The notes under the pieces were generated by a model, which made no database searches, was not told where the DNA came from, and saw only the letters and a list, made by a program, of their open reading frames with translations. This document shows, in pieces, positions 1-11,286 of a stretch of DNA of 64,000 bases. How positions within the stretch are numbered: position 1 is the stretch's first letter; every line of letters starts with the position of its first letter. The position numbers and the translations under genes were made by a program. The stretch lies in NCBI GenBank assembly GCA_021613375.1, contig CM038704.1, positions 34,613,488-34,677,487 on the forward strand, read 5' to 3'. The stretch comes from Megaleporinus macrocephalus (taxonomy: Eukaryota; Chordata; Actinopteri; Characiformes; Anostomidae).

Positions 1-1880
1 TGCATAAGTCTGTTTTTAAAACCCAGCACAAGTCTCAGGCTGCCTTTTAGGACTGGCCCCAGATCAAGACTTCATGTGCCCTTCGTCACCCTACTACTTA
101 AAAAGCCTCAACTCTGTCACCTAGTGGATCAAAATAGAAACGTACTTGTCTTGTCATAAACAATATACATTAGATGTACATGTGCTACTGTATAAAACTT
201 GTAATTTTGCATTTCTTTCTTTCTTAAACAATACAAAACTAGAGTTTTAAGTGCTGATCAGAACTATTTTTGCCTCAGGTCTTTGTTTTAATTATTTAAG
301 ACACTTGAAAAAAGGTAGTTTTAAATGGGGCTCATACACTACAATTGGAGTCAAACGTGTTACCTAGGGGGAAAAGTTAACATTTTTGGCATTAACATAA
401 CTTTTAACTTTTAACATAAAGATTTCTGTAGCAGCTCCGCTGTGTCTATCATGAATAATCTTGACTCTAATTATCTAATTAACTGTCAGGTAGAGTCTGT
501 AGAGCTGTTCTAGTAACACTTAGCAGTAGCAGTTTTTGATTCAGCCAACTAAAGCTATAGACATGAGCTCTGACGACTTAAATCTGAGGCAGCAACATAA
601 TGTTTGTATGTAAATTCTTCAGAAGTGGACAAAGCACATGACTCTATGAGCATAGACACTCCTGGTCAAATACTACTTCAATACAGCTAAAGTTGTTTTG
701 TCAGATTTATATATGACGCAAAGTGCTGGAGAACTCGGTTTGAAAAAATATGTTTTCAAAGGCACATTTTTTTTAATGTCCACACATTGACAGAACCTAA
801 TGACTCTGAAACAGCCGACTGAATGCTCTGCCTTCATGTGATGCTCTGTGTTTAAGAATAAAGATTAAAAAATGTATTTCTAAAAAGTCAGTAAAGTTAA
901 CTCATTAGATATTTATTACCTTGTTCCAGCAGTGTATTAACACAGGACCCTGTGTTAAGAACCAACTGGTTTCCAGGCTAACTGGTTCCCAGACACATTC
1001 CAATGCTTTTAAAAGCAGTAGGTATGTCTGCCTCCCTCAGCAATTTTGCAATCTCATCTTAGATCTGTGGAGAATATGACTGTATAATTGCGCAGTGATC
1101 ACTACATCACATTCATCTACAGAAAACCTAACACGGTGCATAAATATTTATAAAAATCATACAGCTACTACTACAAAGGAAATTTGTTTACCATATTCAC
1201 ATGTTTACAGATCTAAATATGACATCTCAGGCTGGACAGAGAATTTTGAAATGCATTGATGAAGTCAAAAATTAAAAATAAATAAAATTATATTTTTTTT
1301 ATTTCAAAAACCTCAAACGTGGATTTCTGATATGGCCATAGGTTCTCAGGATTCTCTGGTGAGGAGCCTGTATCTTTATCTTTACGGATGTAGGATAAGT
1401 TAACAGTGATTGGTGGTGTAGATGGAGTTTACTGTGATTGACTGACGGTGTAGGATAAATTGACTGTGACTGACTGACATGTGCAGTTTGCGCAGATTGG
1501 GTAGCAGCATTTTTACTTAAATTATTGTCCTGCTAAGCTAATGCTAGCATAGTGAACTCCACTGCACTTCCCTTAGTACTGTTCAACAATTGCATTTAAT
1601 TTGCAACAATTGCAAATTGCATTTCTCATTCAGCACGGTGTCCAAGATAATGGGGGAAGGGCGGAGTTCAAATTTACATAGTCACGCATATTCATCTTGG
1701 CATTCTTAATTTGTATTGAAGTTTAGGGGTGCTTTGTCACCATTTTTAGCAGTTTCCTAAGCATATTGCACATTTTATTGTTCAACATAGATTTGTTTTT
1801 ATGGGTTTAATGATGACTTGTGAAAATATTTTACTCTTCTGGCTCACTCTGGCTGAATTTTCTGTTCTCTCTTTGAACAG
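1..1880. other. Upstream gene-free DNA
   Basis: AT-rich non-coding DNA with scattered stop codons in all frames and no coding signature. A short imperfect repeat containing the word TGACTGAC lies around 1410-1480. It is either intergenic DNA 5' of ntn1 or, if the gene has an upstream non-coding exon as mammalian NTN1 does, possibly part of a 5' UTR intron. I see no exon here that I could defend. Confidence 0.6.
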
Positions 1881-1883
1881 TCC

Positions 1884-1987
1884 CACTGTACTTATACTGA
1901 TGCGTAGCAATGCGTTTGACGTGCTGGGGGAGCTGCAGCTGGGGCTCAATGTCAAATGCATTGCTATGCATCAGCATATGTACAGTG
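1884..1987. repeat. Inverted repeat / hairpin with 37-bp arms
   Basis: The arm at 1884-1920 is the near-perfect reverse complement of 1951-1987, separated by a 30-bp loop that contains the self-complementary word AGCTGCAGCT. The inner 24 bp of each arm (ending in GTTTGAC on the left) differ at only two positions, both of the G/A type expected from CpG decay. It could be a relic foldback or MITE core. The open frames that cross it are low-quality and look accidental. Confidence 0.8.
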
Positions 1988-2219
1988 CTAATGTCGGTTA
2001 CGCGGTTACGAGTCCAAAGCGCTTTAACTCCATACACATTGTGTCAGTGCTACTTCTCTGTACTGCTAGAGGAGCGTTTGGCAATAATAGAGCATTTTCA
2101 TGTTGCTCATTTGTGGAATCAGAAGATATGCTTGGAGAGTTTTGTGGCATGTTAGGACAGACACACCTGAGAGCTTGAGTACTACATTTTTTGGGGGGGT
2201 TTGAACTAAAATGCGTAAC

Positions 2220-3214
2220 TGCTGACAGCATCATCGATTTTCATCATCACAGCATCATCACAGTTCATCACCATGGCATAATCACTGTATACCTTGGCAT
2301 CATCACTGGTCATCATGGCATCATCATAGTTTATCATTACAGCACCATTACAGCTGATTATGTCGGCATCATCACTGTTTGTCTTGGCATCATCACTGTA
2401 GCATCATCACTGGTCAACTCTGCATTATCACTGTTAATCATCACAGCATCATTACAGTTCATCACCACAGCATCATAACAGTTTGTCTTGGCATCATCAC
2501 TGGTCATCATGACAGTATAATTAATGTTCACCTTAGCATCATCACTGTTTATCACCATTGCCTATTTTTTGTTCCCTACACCATTGTCGCTGTTCACCTC
2601 TGCATCATTACTGTTTATTACTGATCATCATCACGGCAACATCAATTTTCATCACCACAGAGTCATGATATCAATATTTATTACAACATTCACCTTAGTT
2701 CAGAATCGTCATTGTTCATCACCATAGGATGATCACTGCTCATCGTCACAGCATAATTACTGTTCATCACCACAGCATCATCACTGTTCATCATTGCTTA
2801 TCACCATCGCATCATCACTGTTCATCACCACAGCATCATCGCTTTTAAGTACCAAATCATCATTATGGTTCATCATCACTGCCCATCACCGCTGTTCATC
2901 ACTGATCACCTAGGCATCACGAATGTTTATCATCACTGTTCACTTTGGCATCATCATTGTTCATCATCACCGTTTACTTTCCGATGATCACCATTCATCA
3001 TTACTGTTCATCATCACTGTTCACCTTGGCATCATCACTGTTCATCATCATACTTTACCTGGACTTGATCATTGTTCCTTATCACTGTTCACCATGGCAT
3101 TATCCCTCTTTATCATTACTGTTCACCATCACTGTTCACCTTGGCATCATGACTGTTCATCCTTGCTGTTCACCTCAGCATCATAACTGTTCATCATCAC
3201 TGTTTATCATCGCT
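2220..3214. repeat. Degenerate CAT/ATC-rich minisatellite
   Basis: About 1 kb is built from variable-length phrases such as GCATCATCACTGTTCATCA, repeated irregularly. Every reading frame is therefore rich in His, Ile, Thr and Ser, which explains several apparent open frames of 60-110 codons that are not genes. The block grades at its right end into a much more regular 44/47-bp tandem array, suggesting an older, diverged flank of the same expanding repeat. Confidence 0.9.
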
Positions 3215-3835
3215 GTTCACCTCAGCATCATAACTGTTTATCATCACTGTTCATTATCACTGATCACCTCAGCATCATAACTGTTCATCACTGTTCATTA
3301 TCACTGATCACCTCAGCATCATAACTGTTCATCACTGTTCATTATCACTGATCACCTCAGCATCATAACTGTTAATCATCACTGTTCATTATCACTGATC
3401 ACCTCAGCATCATAACTGTTCATCATCACTGTTCATTATCACTGATCACCTCAGCATCATAACTGTTCATCATCACTGTTCATTATCACTGATCACCTCA
3501 GCATCATAACTGTTCATCATCACTGTTCATTATTACTGATCACCTCAGCATCATAACTGTTCATCATCACTGTTCATTATCACTGATCACCTCAGCATCA
3601 TAACTGTTCATCCTCACTGTTCATTATCACTGATCACCTCAGCATCATAACTGTTCATCATCACTGTTCATTATCACTGATCACCTCAGTATCATAACTG
3701 TTCATCATTACTGTTCATTATCACTGATCACCTCAGCATCATAACTGTTCATCATCACTGTTCTTTATCATTGATCACCTTTGCATCATGACTGTTCATT
3801 ATCACTGTTCACCTTAGCATCATAACAGGTCATCA
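3215..3835. repeat. 44/47-bp tandem minisatellite array, about 12 copies
   Basis: The phrase GATCACCTCAGCATCATAAC recurs with starts at 3262, 3306, 3350, 3397, 3444, 3491, 3538, 3585, 3632, 3679 and 3726, with a variant at 3773. The spacing is 44, 44, then 47 bp in a run of nine. The 44-bp form lacks one CAT triplet. The copies are nearly identical (single-base variants at about 3369, 3533 and 3612), so the array is young and likely length-polymorphic. It sits about 1.6 kb upstream of the ntn1 start codon. Confidence 0.95.
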
Positions 3836-3839
3836 TTAT

Positions 3840-4775
3840 TGTTTATCTCTGTTCACCTCAGCACCATTAATACTTTTCATCATGGCTGTTCTATTTATCT
3901 ATTTCTTTAAACTAAAAGAAAAACAGCAGTACAGAACATGTGGGTTAATGATCAGGTGGTGTAAATGATGCACGTTGTGCGAAAGTTCTAGATAAGTGGT
4001 ATTTACTTTCGAGAATCTCTTTTTTTTTCTTTGTGAATGGTCAGGACCTTAGACAATGTTAAACGACTTTCAACTTTAGCACAACTCACGGTAGTGTAGT
4101 CCATCTGAATTTGTCTGTAGATTAGGCCAGGATAGTGGATGATGATAAATGTTCCACTGTAAATCAGAAACTCACACACAAGGAGAGTTTTACAGAAATC
4201 ATTACAGTCAGCTAATAAACACAGTAGTATAAAGCGAATAATCATAAATAAAATAACTTTATTAAACAATAAAAAGTAAAAATGACTTATTAATTATATT
4301 TAAAAAGTATATATTATTTATCATTTTAGTATTTCAGTTGTGTGTATTCCAATTCCATCTTGGTGTAATAGAGAAACGTACTACTTCTAATAATAATTTT
4401 AAAATGAGAATAATTCATAATTCATAGTAATCAAGAATACAGTAAGCATTGTATGCTTACTTTTTGCATTATTATTACTGATATTATTTTTTATTTAATT
4501 AAAAGAATATTACTGTTATTTTTCTACTTATAATTATTTATTGTTTTTATTATTATTAATGTTGAATACTATGATATAAATATGAATACTATGATGCAGT
4601 GGTTCTTTCTTCTCCTTTGTCTTTTTATTTGTTGGTACTATTATTTTTGTTATTGTTGTTGTAAACTGCCTGTCCTCTTATTATAAATGTTGCAATAATC
4701 AAATATTATCAGTACTATGATTGAATATGATAGCAGTATTCGTAATAATTGTAATAGTAGGGCTTTTGTTATAGT
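3840..4775. other. AT-rich gene-free DNA
   Basis: Strongly AT-rich sequence with many ATTATTATT-like runs and no coding signal. One open frame of 88 codons on the minus strand (4003-4269) is in AT-rich sequence and has no recognisable domain. I do not regard it as a gene. Confidence 0.6.
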
Positions 4776-4779
4776 ACGC

Positions 4780-4841
<62 letters not shown>
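4780..4841. repeat. (AAT)n microsatellite
   Basis: About 20 uninterrupted ATA/AAT triplets, followed by a shorter ATAATAAT tail at 4850-4861. Simple repeat, probably length-polymorphic, about 0.5 kb upstream of the ntn1 start codon. Confidence 0.95.
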
Positions 4842-4842
<1 letters not shown>

Positions 4843-4928
4843 TATAAAAAATAATAATAATCGTCAGTTTATCTATTAGAGCAGTTCCCAGAGTTACCAC
4901 AGGGCGCCGCTGTCCACGCCTACACAGA

Positions 4929-5005
4929 GAGAAAGAGCGAGAGAGATACAGGAAAAAGAGAGCGAGGGATACAGAGAAAGATACACAGAAATACAGAGAG
5001 AGAGT

Positions 5006-5082
<77 letters not shown>

Positions 5083-5083
5083 C
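4929..5083. repeat. Polypurine tract with (GA)n core upstream of the start codon
   Basis: A purine-rich strand runs from about 4929 to 5083, with an uninterrupted AG dinucleotide core of about 64 bp from 5015 to 5079. The core ends about 256 bp before the ntn1 start codon. Such mirror-symmetric GA tracts can bind GAGA-type factors and form triplex DNA (general knowledge). Here it lies either in the core promoter or in the 5' UTR; the transcription start is not visible. All long frames across it (ERERER or LSLSLS) are artefacts. Confidence 0.9.
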
Positions 5084-6350
5084 GCGGTGGCTTTTGTGCG
5101 CGCGCGTGCGTGTCTGCGTGTGCGAAGCTCGCGCTCCCTCCCGTCTCCCCAAACTTCCCTGCAGAAGCCCCCTCAGTCCCGCGCAGCTCTCCTTCAGGTC
5201 CGGTGCGCGCGAGAAGTCTCCAAAAAGCCTCTCTCTCACTCTCACTCACTCACTCACACACGCACACACTCACTCCACCCCGCGCGCGCACTGTCTCTCA
5301 CACACATTCACACACACACGCTCGCTCACTCGCCGATGAGGACCGTGTCGCTCGCGCTGCTGGCCCTGGCCGGGCTGTGTTTGGCCGTGGCTCGCGCTGG
5401 CGCGCAGGGCTCTAGCCCTGACCCGTGCTACGACGAGCACGGGGCCGCGCGCCGCTGCATTCCCGACTTCGTGAACGCGGCGTTCGGCAAGGAGGTGCGC
5501 GCCTCCAGCACGTGCGGCGCGCGCGGGCCCGGCCGCTACTGTGCGCCGCCGCCGCCGCCGCATGAAAAGGGCGAAGGGGGCGCGCGCACCTGCCACACGT
5601 GTGACGCCGCAGACCCGCGCCGCGCGCACCCGGTCTCCTACCTGACCGACCTTAACAACCCGCACAACTTGACCTGTTGGCAGTCTGAGACGGGTGTGCA
5701 GCGCGCGCCTAATGTCTCGCTGACCCTCTCGCTGGGCAAGAAGTTCGAGGTGACCTACGTCAGCGTGCAGTTTTGCTCGAGGCGGCCGGACTCGATGGTC
5801 ATCTCCAAGTCCATGGACTACGGCAAGACCTGGGTTCCTTTCCAGTTCTACTCCACGCAGTGCCGCAAGGTGTACAACCGGCCCAGCCGCGCGCCCATTA
5901 CCAAGCAGAACGAGCAGGAGGCGGTGTGTACGGACGCGCATGCGGACGCGCGGCCGCTCTCGGGCGGGCTGGTGGCCTTCAGCACCCTGGACGGGCGGCC
6001 GTCGGCACACGACTTCGACAATTCGCCCGTGCTGCAGGACTGGGTGACGGCCACGGACATCAGGGTGACCTTTAGCCGCCTGCGCGCGCCGTCCGAAGCG
6101 GACGAGGATGAGGACGAGGACGCGCACTTCTACGCTGTGTCGGACCTGCAGGTGGGCGGGCGCTGCAAGTGCAACGGGCACGCGTCCCGGTGCGTGAAGG
6201 AGCGCGACACCGGGGGGCTCGTGTGCGACTGCAAGCACAACACGGCCGGAGCCGAGTGCGACCGCTGCAAACCCTTCCACTACGACCGCCCGTGGCAGCG
6301 CGCGACCGCCAGAGAGGCGCACGAGTGCGTGGGTGAGTAGCCGTCCGAGA
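5084..6350. promoter_or_regulatory. ntn1: CpG-rich island over the ntn1 5' leader and exon 1
   Basis: From about 5084 the composition switches abruptly from AT-rich to GC-rich, with many CG dinucleotides (GCGCGCG runs at about 5098 and 5281). It switches back to AT-rich at about 6400. The leader between 5084 and 5335 contains no ATG, so the first AUG is the proposed start codon. Two sites resemble splice acceptors after pyrimidine-rich DNA: CTTCCCTGCAG ending at 5164 and CTCCTTCAG ending at 5197. They would fit a separate upstream non-coding exon. No TATA box was recognised. Confidence 0.7.
5336..6332 (+). CDS. ntn1: Netrin-1, coding exon 1 (signal peptide, laminin N-terminal domain, LE1)
   Basis: Netrin-1 is a secreted laminin-related guidance cue that acts through DCC/neogenin and UNC5 receptors on growing axons and migrating cells. 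This exon encodes 332 residues plus one base. Residues 1-23 form a signal peptide ([13 protein letters not shown]..., cleavage probably AGA|Q). The laminin N-terminal domain spans about 31-276 with family signatures [42 protein letters not shown] and [21 protein letters not shown]-glycosylation sequons are visible at NLT and NVS. LE1 starts at Cys277 ([10 protein letters not shown]) and ends [10 protein letters not shown]. The start is the first ATG after the leader and precedes the hydrophobic signal. Its context is weak (C at -3, A at +4). The 3' boundary is G|GTGAGT at 6332/6333, phase 1. Unusual features are a five-proline run from a CCG repeat plus a GEGG linker, and an acidic EDEDEDE stretch before [10 protein letters not shown]. 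Identification is from recognised family sequence; paralogue a or b is unresolved. Confidence 0.97.
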
Positions 6351-7119
6351 CCACCAGACACGAACAGCAGCAGCAGCGTCCAGGTGCTCAGAGCGCTCTA
6401 ATATAATCACAGATATAATTATTTAAAGGTCACGCCCATGTATTTTTCAATAATTCGTGTGGAAATAAAAACAAAATTTGGAGACTTCTTTGGAAAATTG
6501 GTTGGGTTTCCTTATTTAATAACACAATTATCGGGCCTGAAATCAAAATGTAACACCAGCAACAACCTGATAATTAGCTAATAGTGTTTCCATCAAATTA
6601 TGGCTACAATTACTTACAGGGGATGTCAATCTATCAAAATTCAGGTATATATAAAAAAACATTTTCTTTGGGGATTTTTTTTTAGAAATTCTGTGGAGTT
6701 CCCTTTTTAATTTATCACAGTTGGCAGACTGAGAATTCAAATGCAAGACCAACAAACTGACAGTGAACTAAGTTTCACTAAGTTTATTAATCTAATCTCT
6801 GTTAGAATGACTGAAAGGAGACATCTAGCTGTTTCTTTGTTAAAATTCAGGTAAAATAAAAAAAATGACCGTGTCTTTGAGGGGTATTGTGGAGTAACTT
6901 GGTGGAGTTCCATTTTTAATTTCTCACAATTAGCAGGTCAAAAAAGAGCAAAGTAATAATTATAAAATAATAGTGTTACTTTGAAATAACCTATATTCTA
7001 AGGGAACTTCAACCCTCTTTAAAAATTCAAGTGTAAATTTAGTAAAATAGTTTTCTGTGCACTTCTAAAAAGATGTTTCTTTAAAGATTCTTTAGTATGG
7101 TTATATTTACAGATATACA

Positions 7120-7235
7120 GATTGTTCTTTAGAGTGATGGGGAATGTGATGTATATGGTTCTATAGGGCACCAAAAAGGGTTCTTCTACTTTCACAAGCT
7201 TGACATCCTAACAATAGCGTAAGAACCATTTAAGC
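7120..7235. mobile_element. AGAACC-type MITE-like remnant, copy 1
   Basis: Contains GGTTCTATAGGGCACCAAAA, then AACAAG/ACAAGCTTGACATC-type sequence and closes with AAGAACCATTTAAG. It shares ACAAGCTTGACATC with 37830-37843 and the GGTTCTTCTA phrase with the 63.0-kb copy. The GGTTCT/AGAACC ends are inversely related. Short non-autonomous elements of this look are common in fish introns. Superfamily not assigned. Confidence 0.5.
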
Positions 7236-7299
7236 ATGCACTTTTTGAATTTACTAAAGAACCTTGGAAGAGGTTGTTTTAAGAGTATGTAGTTTTTAA

Positions 7300-7529
7300 T
7301 TATTTTGCCTCACAGCACCCTGCATGTACCCCTTCACCATGCATAAATCTTAAGACCAACATTCTCTCAAAACTACTATAAAACAATGTCTCAGACATTA
7401 GGCAACATATTCATAACCATTTAATGTAATGCCTTTTTTGTGAGGGTTAGCTTTTAGAGGTGGATGTCTGGTTACTATAACTTCTGTATGGTTCCAAACT
7501 GAGCGTTTCATACCAAACAACTCTGAATG
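7300..7529. mobile_element. MITE-like family A, partial copy (right part)
   Basis: Matches the right half of the copy at 10588-10968 in the same orientation: CTCAGACATTAGGCA, TTTGTGAGGGTTAGCTTTTAGAGG and the terminal CATACCAAACAACTCTGAATGA. The left end is not recognisable. See the family description at 8874-9235. Confidence 0.7.
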
Positions 7530-7984
7530 AGTCTGTTTACATCTTAACAGTTTAGTCATGCAGAAATTTAGAAAATTAGGGGGAATTCTCCATCTAGCAA
7601 GTTTCTATTTATATTTATATGATTGTTTGGAACCTCAGAATTGTTTAGCGTGGTAAGCATGTGCTGGTTTAACAGTGTGAAGGTTTTCCACTTTATTGTT
7701 AGTTAAAGTATCTGAAACCTCCATCATTAAATATGTTTACATTTATATCACTGATTATATGCATTTATTTATGAGTTGGAGAAATATAACACAGATCGGT
7801 TCTGCAAACGTCTGCTGAAACTTCATGTATGTGATGATGTTCTAAGTGTAAATAACATCCATATCTTCTACAGAGACACACTACTAAACACTTAATGCAC
7901 ACTTATTGTTTATTTACTGAATGTAACACACTGGGAGGAAATTAACACATTAAATATGTTCTTGCAAAAGTTCAAATAAACAGA

Positions 7985-8115
7985 AGCTGTTTTGCGATAT
8001 TCAGTTTGCTTTGTGATTTGAACTCTGCCGCTGTGCTGTACATTATCTGAAAACGTCATGATAAATGGACCAATAGAAAGGCTTTTTGCACTCTCCTGTA
8101 AATATACTGTTTTGC
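7985..8115. repeat. Dispersed repeat fragment shared with 19435-19550
   Basis: CATGATAAATGGACCAATAG here resembles CATAATGAATGGACCAATTA near 19450. Neighbouring CTGTGCTGTACAT-like words also occur at both sites. This indicates two diverged copies of one interspersed element, class unknown. Confidence 0.45.
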
Positions 8116-8149
8116 TGATTTTAGCCTTTTCTTTGGACAGCGTCAATAT

Positions 8150-8440
8150 TTAGGGATGAGCGATTTGGGCAAAATAACTGATTCTTATGTAAAGCTTTAT
8201 GCTTTTTTGTACCATAATATGCAGCTTTAACACTAAATGCCAGACTACCACTTAGATATGGTTGTAATGTCACAGCAGAGGGCATTTGGTTGCTTGGTCT
8301 AACTGATCTACAGGCAGTACAAAACCTCTTTGCTATTGTGTTATATTACACTATAATAAAACACACAGCTTTTGCGATTTCAAATCTTACAAATTGCAAT
8401 GTGGATATAAAAGCGATTTAGTTTTCAACGCTACTTAAGT
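8150..8440. mobile_element. Possible hAT-type element remnant
   Basis: Starts TTAGGGATGAGCGATTTGGG and ends with GCGATTTAGTTTTCAACGC, resembling the subterminal CGATTT-rich ends of non-autonomous hAT elements in fish. I see no clear target duplication. Weak call. Confidence 0.35.
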
Positions 8441-8873
8441 GTGTTCTCTTATTTATACTTAGAACATCAACTCATACATGGAATTTTACTGGGAAATGTT
8501 CAAATGTTTGCTTTATGTGAAATTTTAAAGTTTTATTTATTTAAAGTTATAAAAGAGGCTTTATATTGTTCCTCCATGTTCATTAACATCATACAAAAAT
8601 TCTCCCACAGATGGAATGACTACAAGCGTATGTCCTCTATAACACACACCGCTGTCCAGAACACAACACAGGTGGCACTTTTTAATACAACTGAATGTAA
8701 AGATATTCTATTCTGAGTCCTCATGGAGCATGCATTACAAAGTGTTCAGGCAATGTAAATGAAAACAGCAGAGGAAAATATAGAAGCGTATATACAAAAA
8801 TCTGATCTTGTACGGTTTTGCTTTAGAAATGCAACATGTTAATTGTGAAAAAAGGGGAACTACAAAATGAAGA

Positions 8874-9235
8874 GAGTGGTTTGGTGTGAAGTGCTCTGTT
8901 TTGAGAAAATCTGAATTGTTCACAGGGGTGGTGAATGGAACTAGACGTCCACCTCTAAAAGCCCCTGCACAAAAAAAGTAAGTAGATGAAATGGTTATGT
9001 ATATGTTGACTGATGTCTGAGATGTTGCTTTATAACAGTTTTAAGAAGATTTTACATTATTTTTAGTTTTTCCACTATTTTACCATCATCAACACTCCAT
9101 ACAAAATTCTAGTGTAGGTTCACTAGTGGATTTCATACTAAATAAAAGGTCTATAGTCATGGTATATATGGTGACCCCTGGTTCCCATCACCACCACTGT
9201 AAAGAACATCTGAACCGTCTCACACCAAACCATTC
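8874..9235. mobile_element. MITE-like family A, near-complete copy with terminal inverted repeats
   Basis: Left end GAGTGGTTTGGTGTGAAG..., right end CACACCAAACCATTC, so the termini are inverted repeats. The inverted similarity continues inwards (left GTTCACAGGGGTGGTGAATGG, right CCATCACCACCACTGTAAAG). The length is about 362 bp with no coding capacity. Other copies: 7300-7529, 10588-10968 (opposite orientation), 12970-13190, 41405-41600 and 51130-51300. A non-autonomous DNA transposon is the best reading; the superfamily is unknown because no clean target duplication was found. Confidence 0.75.
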
Positions 9236-10587
9236 AAATTCTCTAAAAAAGTGGGTAGAATTCTCCTTTAAAGGCTTGACTTTGATACAGGTTACACATG
9301 GTTGTTAGTTTAAGCCGGGCTATGTTTTGTGTTTTTGCATAAATAAAGTGACTCAGATTAGAAGAATGTGCTGTACTGTATGTTTATTTATTTATCTATA
9401 ATTAAACAGTCACCTTTTTATTGTTTTTAAAGTATTATTATAATTCTGTAAACAGAATCTAAATGTGACTCACAGTTACAAATAATAAATCAGTATCACG
9501 TTTCCTACATAACCATAAAGACATAGAGCTAGTAACCAAAATTACTCTACACATATGTTATTTTTAAAACACATCAGGTTTTACAAGCAAAAGTAGAATT
9601 AAATACGAATATTTCGTGTATATAAAGTAAATTATGTTTGCTCTCAGTATAATGTTAATATTCTAATGTTACAATATTTAAAAATGTCCATCACACCTGA
9701 AGCCAGGACTTGGAAGAAACACACAATTTTTTAACACTTCCTTATAATATATTTATTATTGTTATGAATATTTCCTATTTTATACTAATATTATAATACT
9801 TTTGAATTCCTTTACTTACTTCTAGTGTCTGCGCAGGTTTTATGTGACAATTATTGTTTATTTGCTGGAAAAATCAATAAAAATATAATATTATTAAATT
9901 TATACTAAAAAATTAAAATAAAATGTGCCATTATGTTTGTACAGCCTACATTTTACTTTTTATTCCCCTCCACATATAATACTATCAGTAAATAAACCGA
10001 TAACTGTGCATTAAATACGTAAACAGTAAATTAATTATATGTGCAGATATGTATGTTTATTATTTTCGAATTAATAAAATATGCAGGTAAACCAGAGAGT
10101 CTTTTTTTCAAGACATTTGTCAGACATTTGTCAGACATTTGTATAGGGATGGATTATTACTGGTACACAGCCAAAAAAACATGTTTTTAATTATGCCCAT
10201 ATAAAAAAAAAAAAAGAGGTGTTTAAGTGAGTAGTTCCACTTAATTTCACCAAGAAACTCAACAAATACATTTAGTAATGGTATTAGACCGAGACAGCCA
10301 AAGATTTAGAAAAACGTTATATGCAATAAAGATTCACAGAAATAAAAAAACTAATTCTTATTATTCTTATTATTTGGAACATTTAGAATTAACCTAATTT
10401 TTGAAATTAAAGCGCATATAAACCAGCGATGCTGTTCTATTCAGCTAAGAGAGAAATCATTGATAGAAGGAGAAACAGAGAGAGGAGGTGGGCAGCTCTC
10501 TCATCCTCTCTCATCAGAGACACTGTAGTTTAGTCGTGCAGCAACTGCTTCTGTTTAAGGGAATTTCCACCACCTTTTCAAAATTCC

Positions 10588-10968
10588 TTAGTGATTTGGA
10601 GTGAATTGGTTCAGATGTTCTTCACAGTGGTTGTAATGGGAACCAGGTGTCACCATGTCTGCAACACAAATACAGACATTTAATCTACTATCAAAACCAC
10701 CAGTGAACACACAAGTCTTCTGAGTTTTATATGAATGTTGAAAATCTGAAAATAATATGTTTTCTTTAACAGACTATTTTGACTTACAATACCCTACCTG
10801 TAACCAAAGCCTCTCAAAATGATCACAAACTACATCTCAGACATCAGACAGTGCATTCATAATCATTTCATGTAATCATTTTCTGTGAGGGAGCTTTTAG
10901 AGGTGAACGTCTGGTTACCGTCACCACCACAATGAACAATTCTAACTTTCACAGCAAACCACTCTGAA
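10588..10968. mobile_element. MITE-like family A, near-complete copy, inverted relative to 8874
   Basis: The left end AGTGAATTGGTTCAGATGTT and CACAGTGGTTGTAATGGGAA are the reverse complement of the right end of the 8874 copy. The right end CACAGCAAACCACTCTGA closes the TIR. The interior shares ATCTACTATCAAAACCACCA with the 41.4-kb copy. About 380 bp, non-coding. Confidence 0.75.
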
Positions 10969-11286
10969 TGACTTAATATTAACATGTTAAATGTTTTTAA
11001 AAAAAGCTGACTCACTTTAGTAAACTCATAGTAATTACTTTAATAATTATTTGAAAAAAATAATTATACTTAGCAATTATTTCATATACAATAACAATTG
11101 TCAGTAGGGTATTATTAAATGATAAAAATATAATGATCTTTTCAGGCATTATAGATGTTTGTTTAATTTCAGTGAGTTAAGTTCACTTTTAATGATCTAT
11201 TACTGTTTCCTGTCAATTAAAAGCAGTCATCTGAACATTATATTTATGTACTTGCTGCTGTACTGTGAAAATAATACTAGTACTAT

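Noticed and set aside
2191..3280. His/Ile/Ser-rich frames in the CAT minisatellite
   Set aside because: Repeat translation; similar composition in several frames.
5087..5335. The netrin frame stays open upstream of the proposed ATG, suggesting a longer N-terminus
   Set aside because: The upstream in-frame start would be GTG. The extension is low-complexity (Ser/His/Thr/Arg from CA, CT and GA repeats) and would bury the signal peptide. The first ATG at 5336 directly precedes a proper signal sequence.
4769..5339. Frames of 100-158 codons on both strands over the (AAT)n and (GA)n tracts
   Set aside because: Translated microsatellite (poly-Leu, SerLeu, ArgGlu); no codon-use or domain evidence.
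6345..6360. GACCACCAG near the exon 1 donor as a Gli site (ntn1 is a Hedgehog target in floor plate)
   Set aside because: Matches only seven of nine bases of the Gli consensus; too weak to call.
5270..6361. 363-codon minus-strand frame opposite exon 1
   Set aside because: Shadow of the GC-rich netrin exon. High GC removes stop codons on the other strand, and the peptide is Arg/Val/Ala-rich with no domain.
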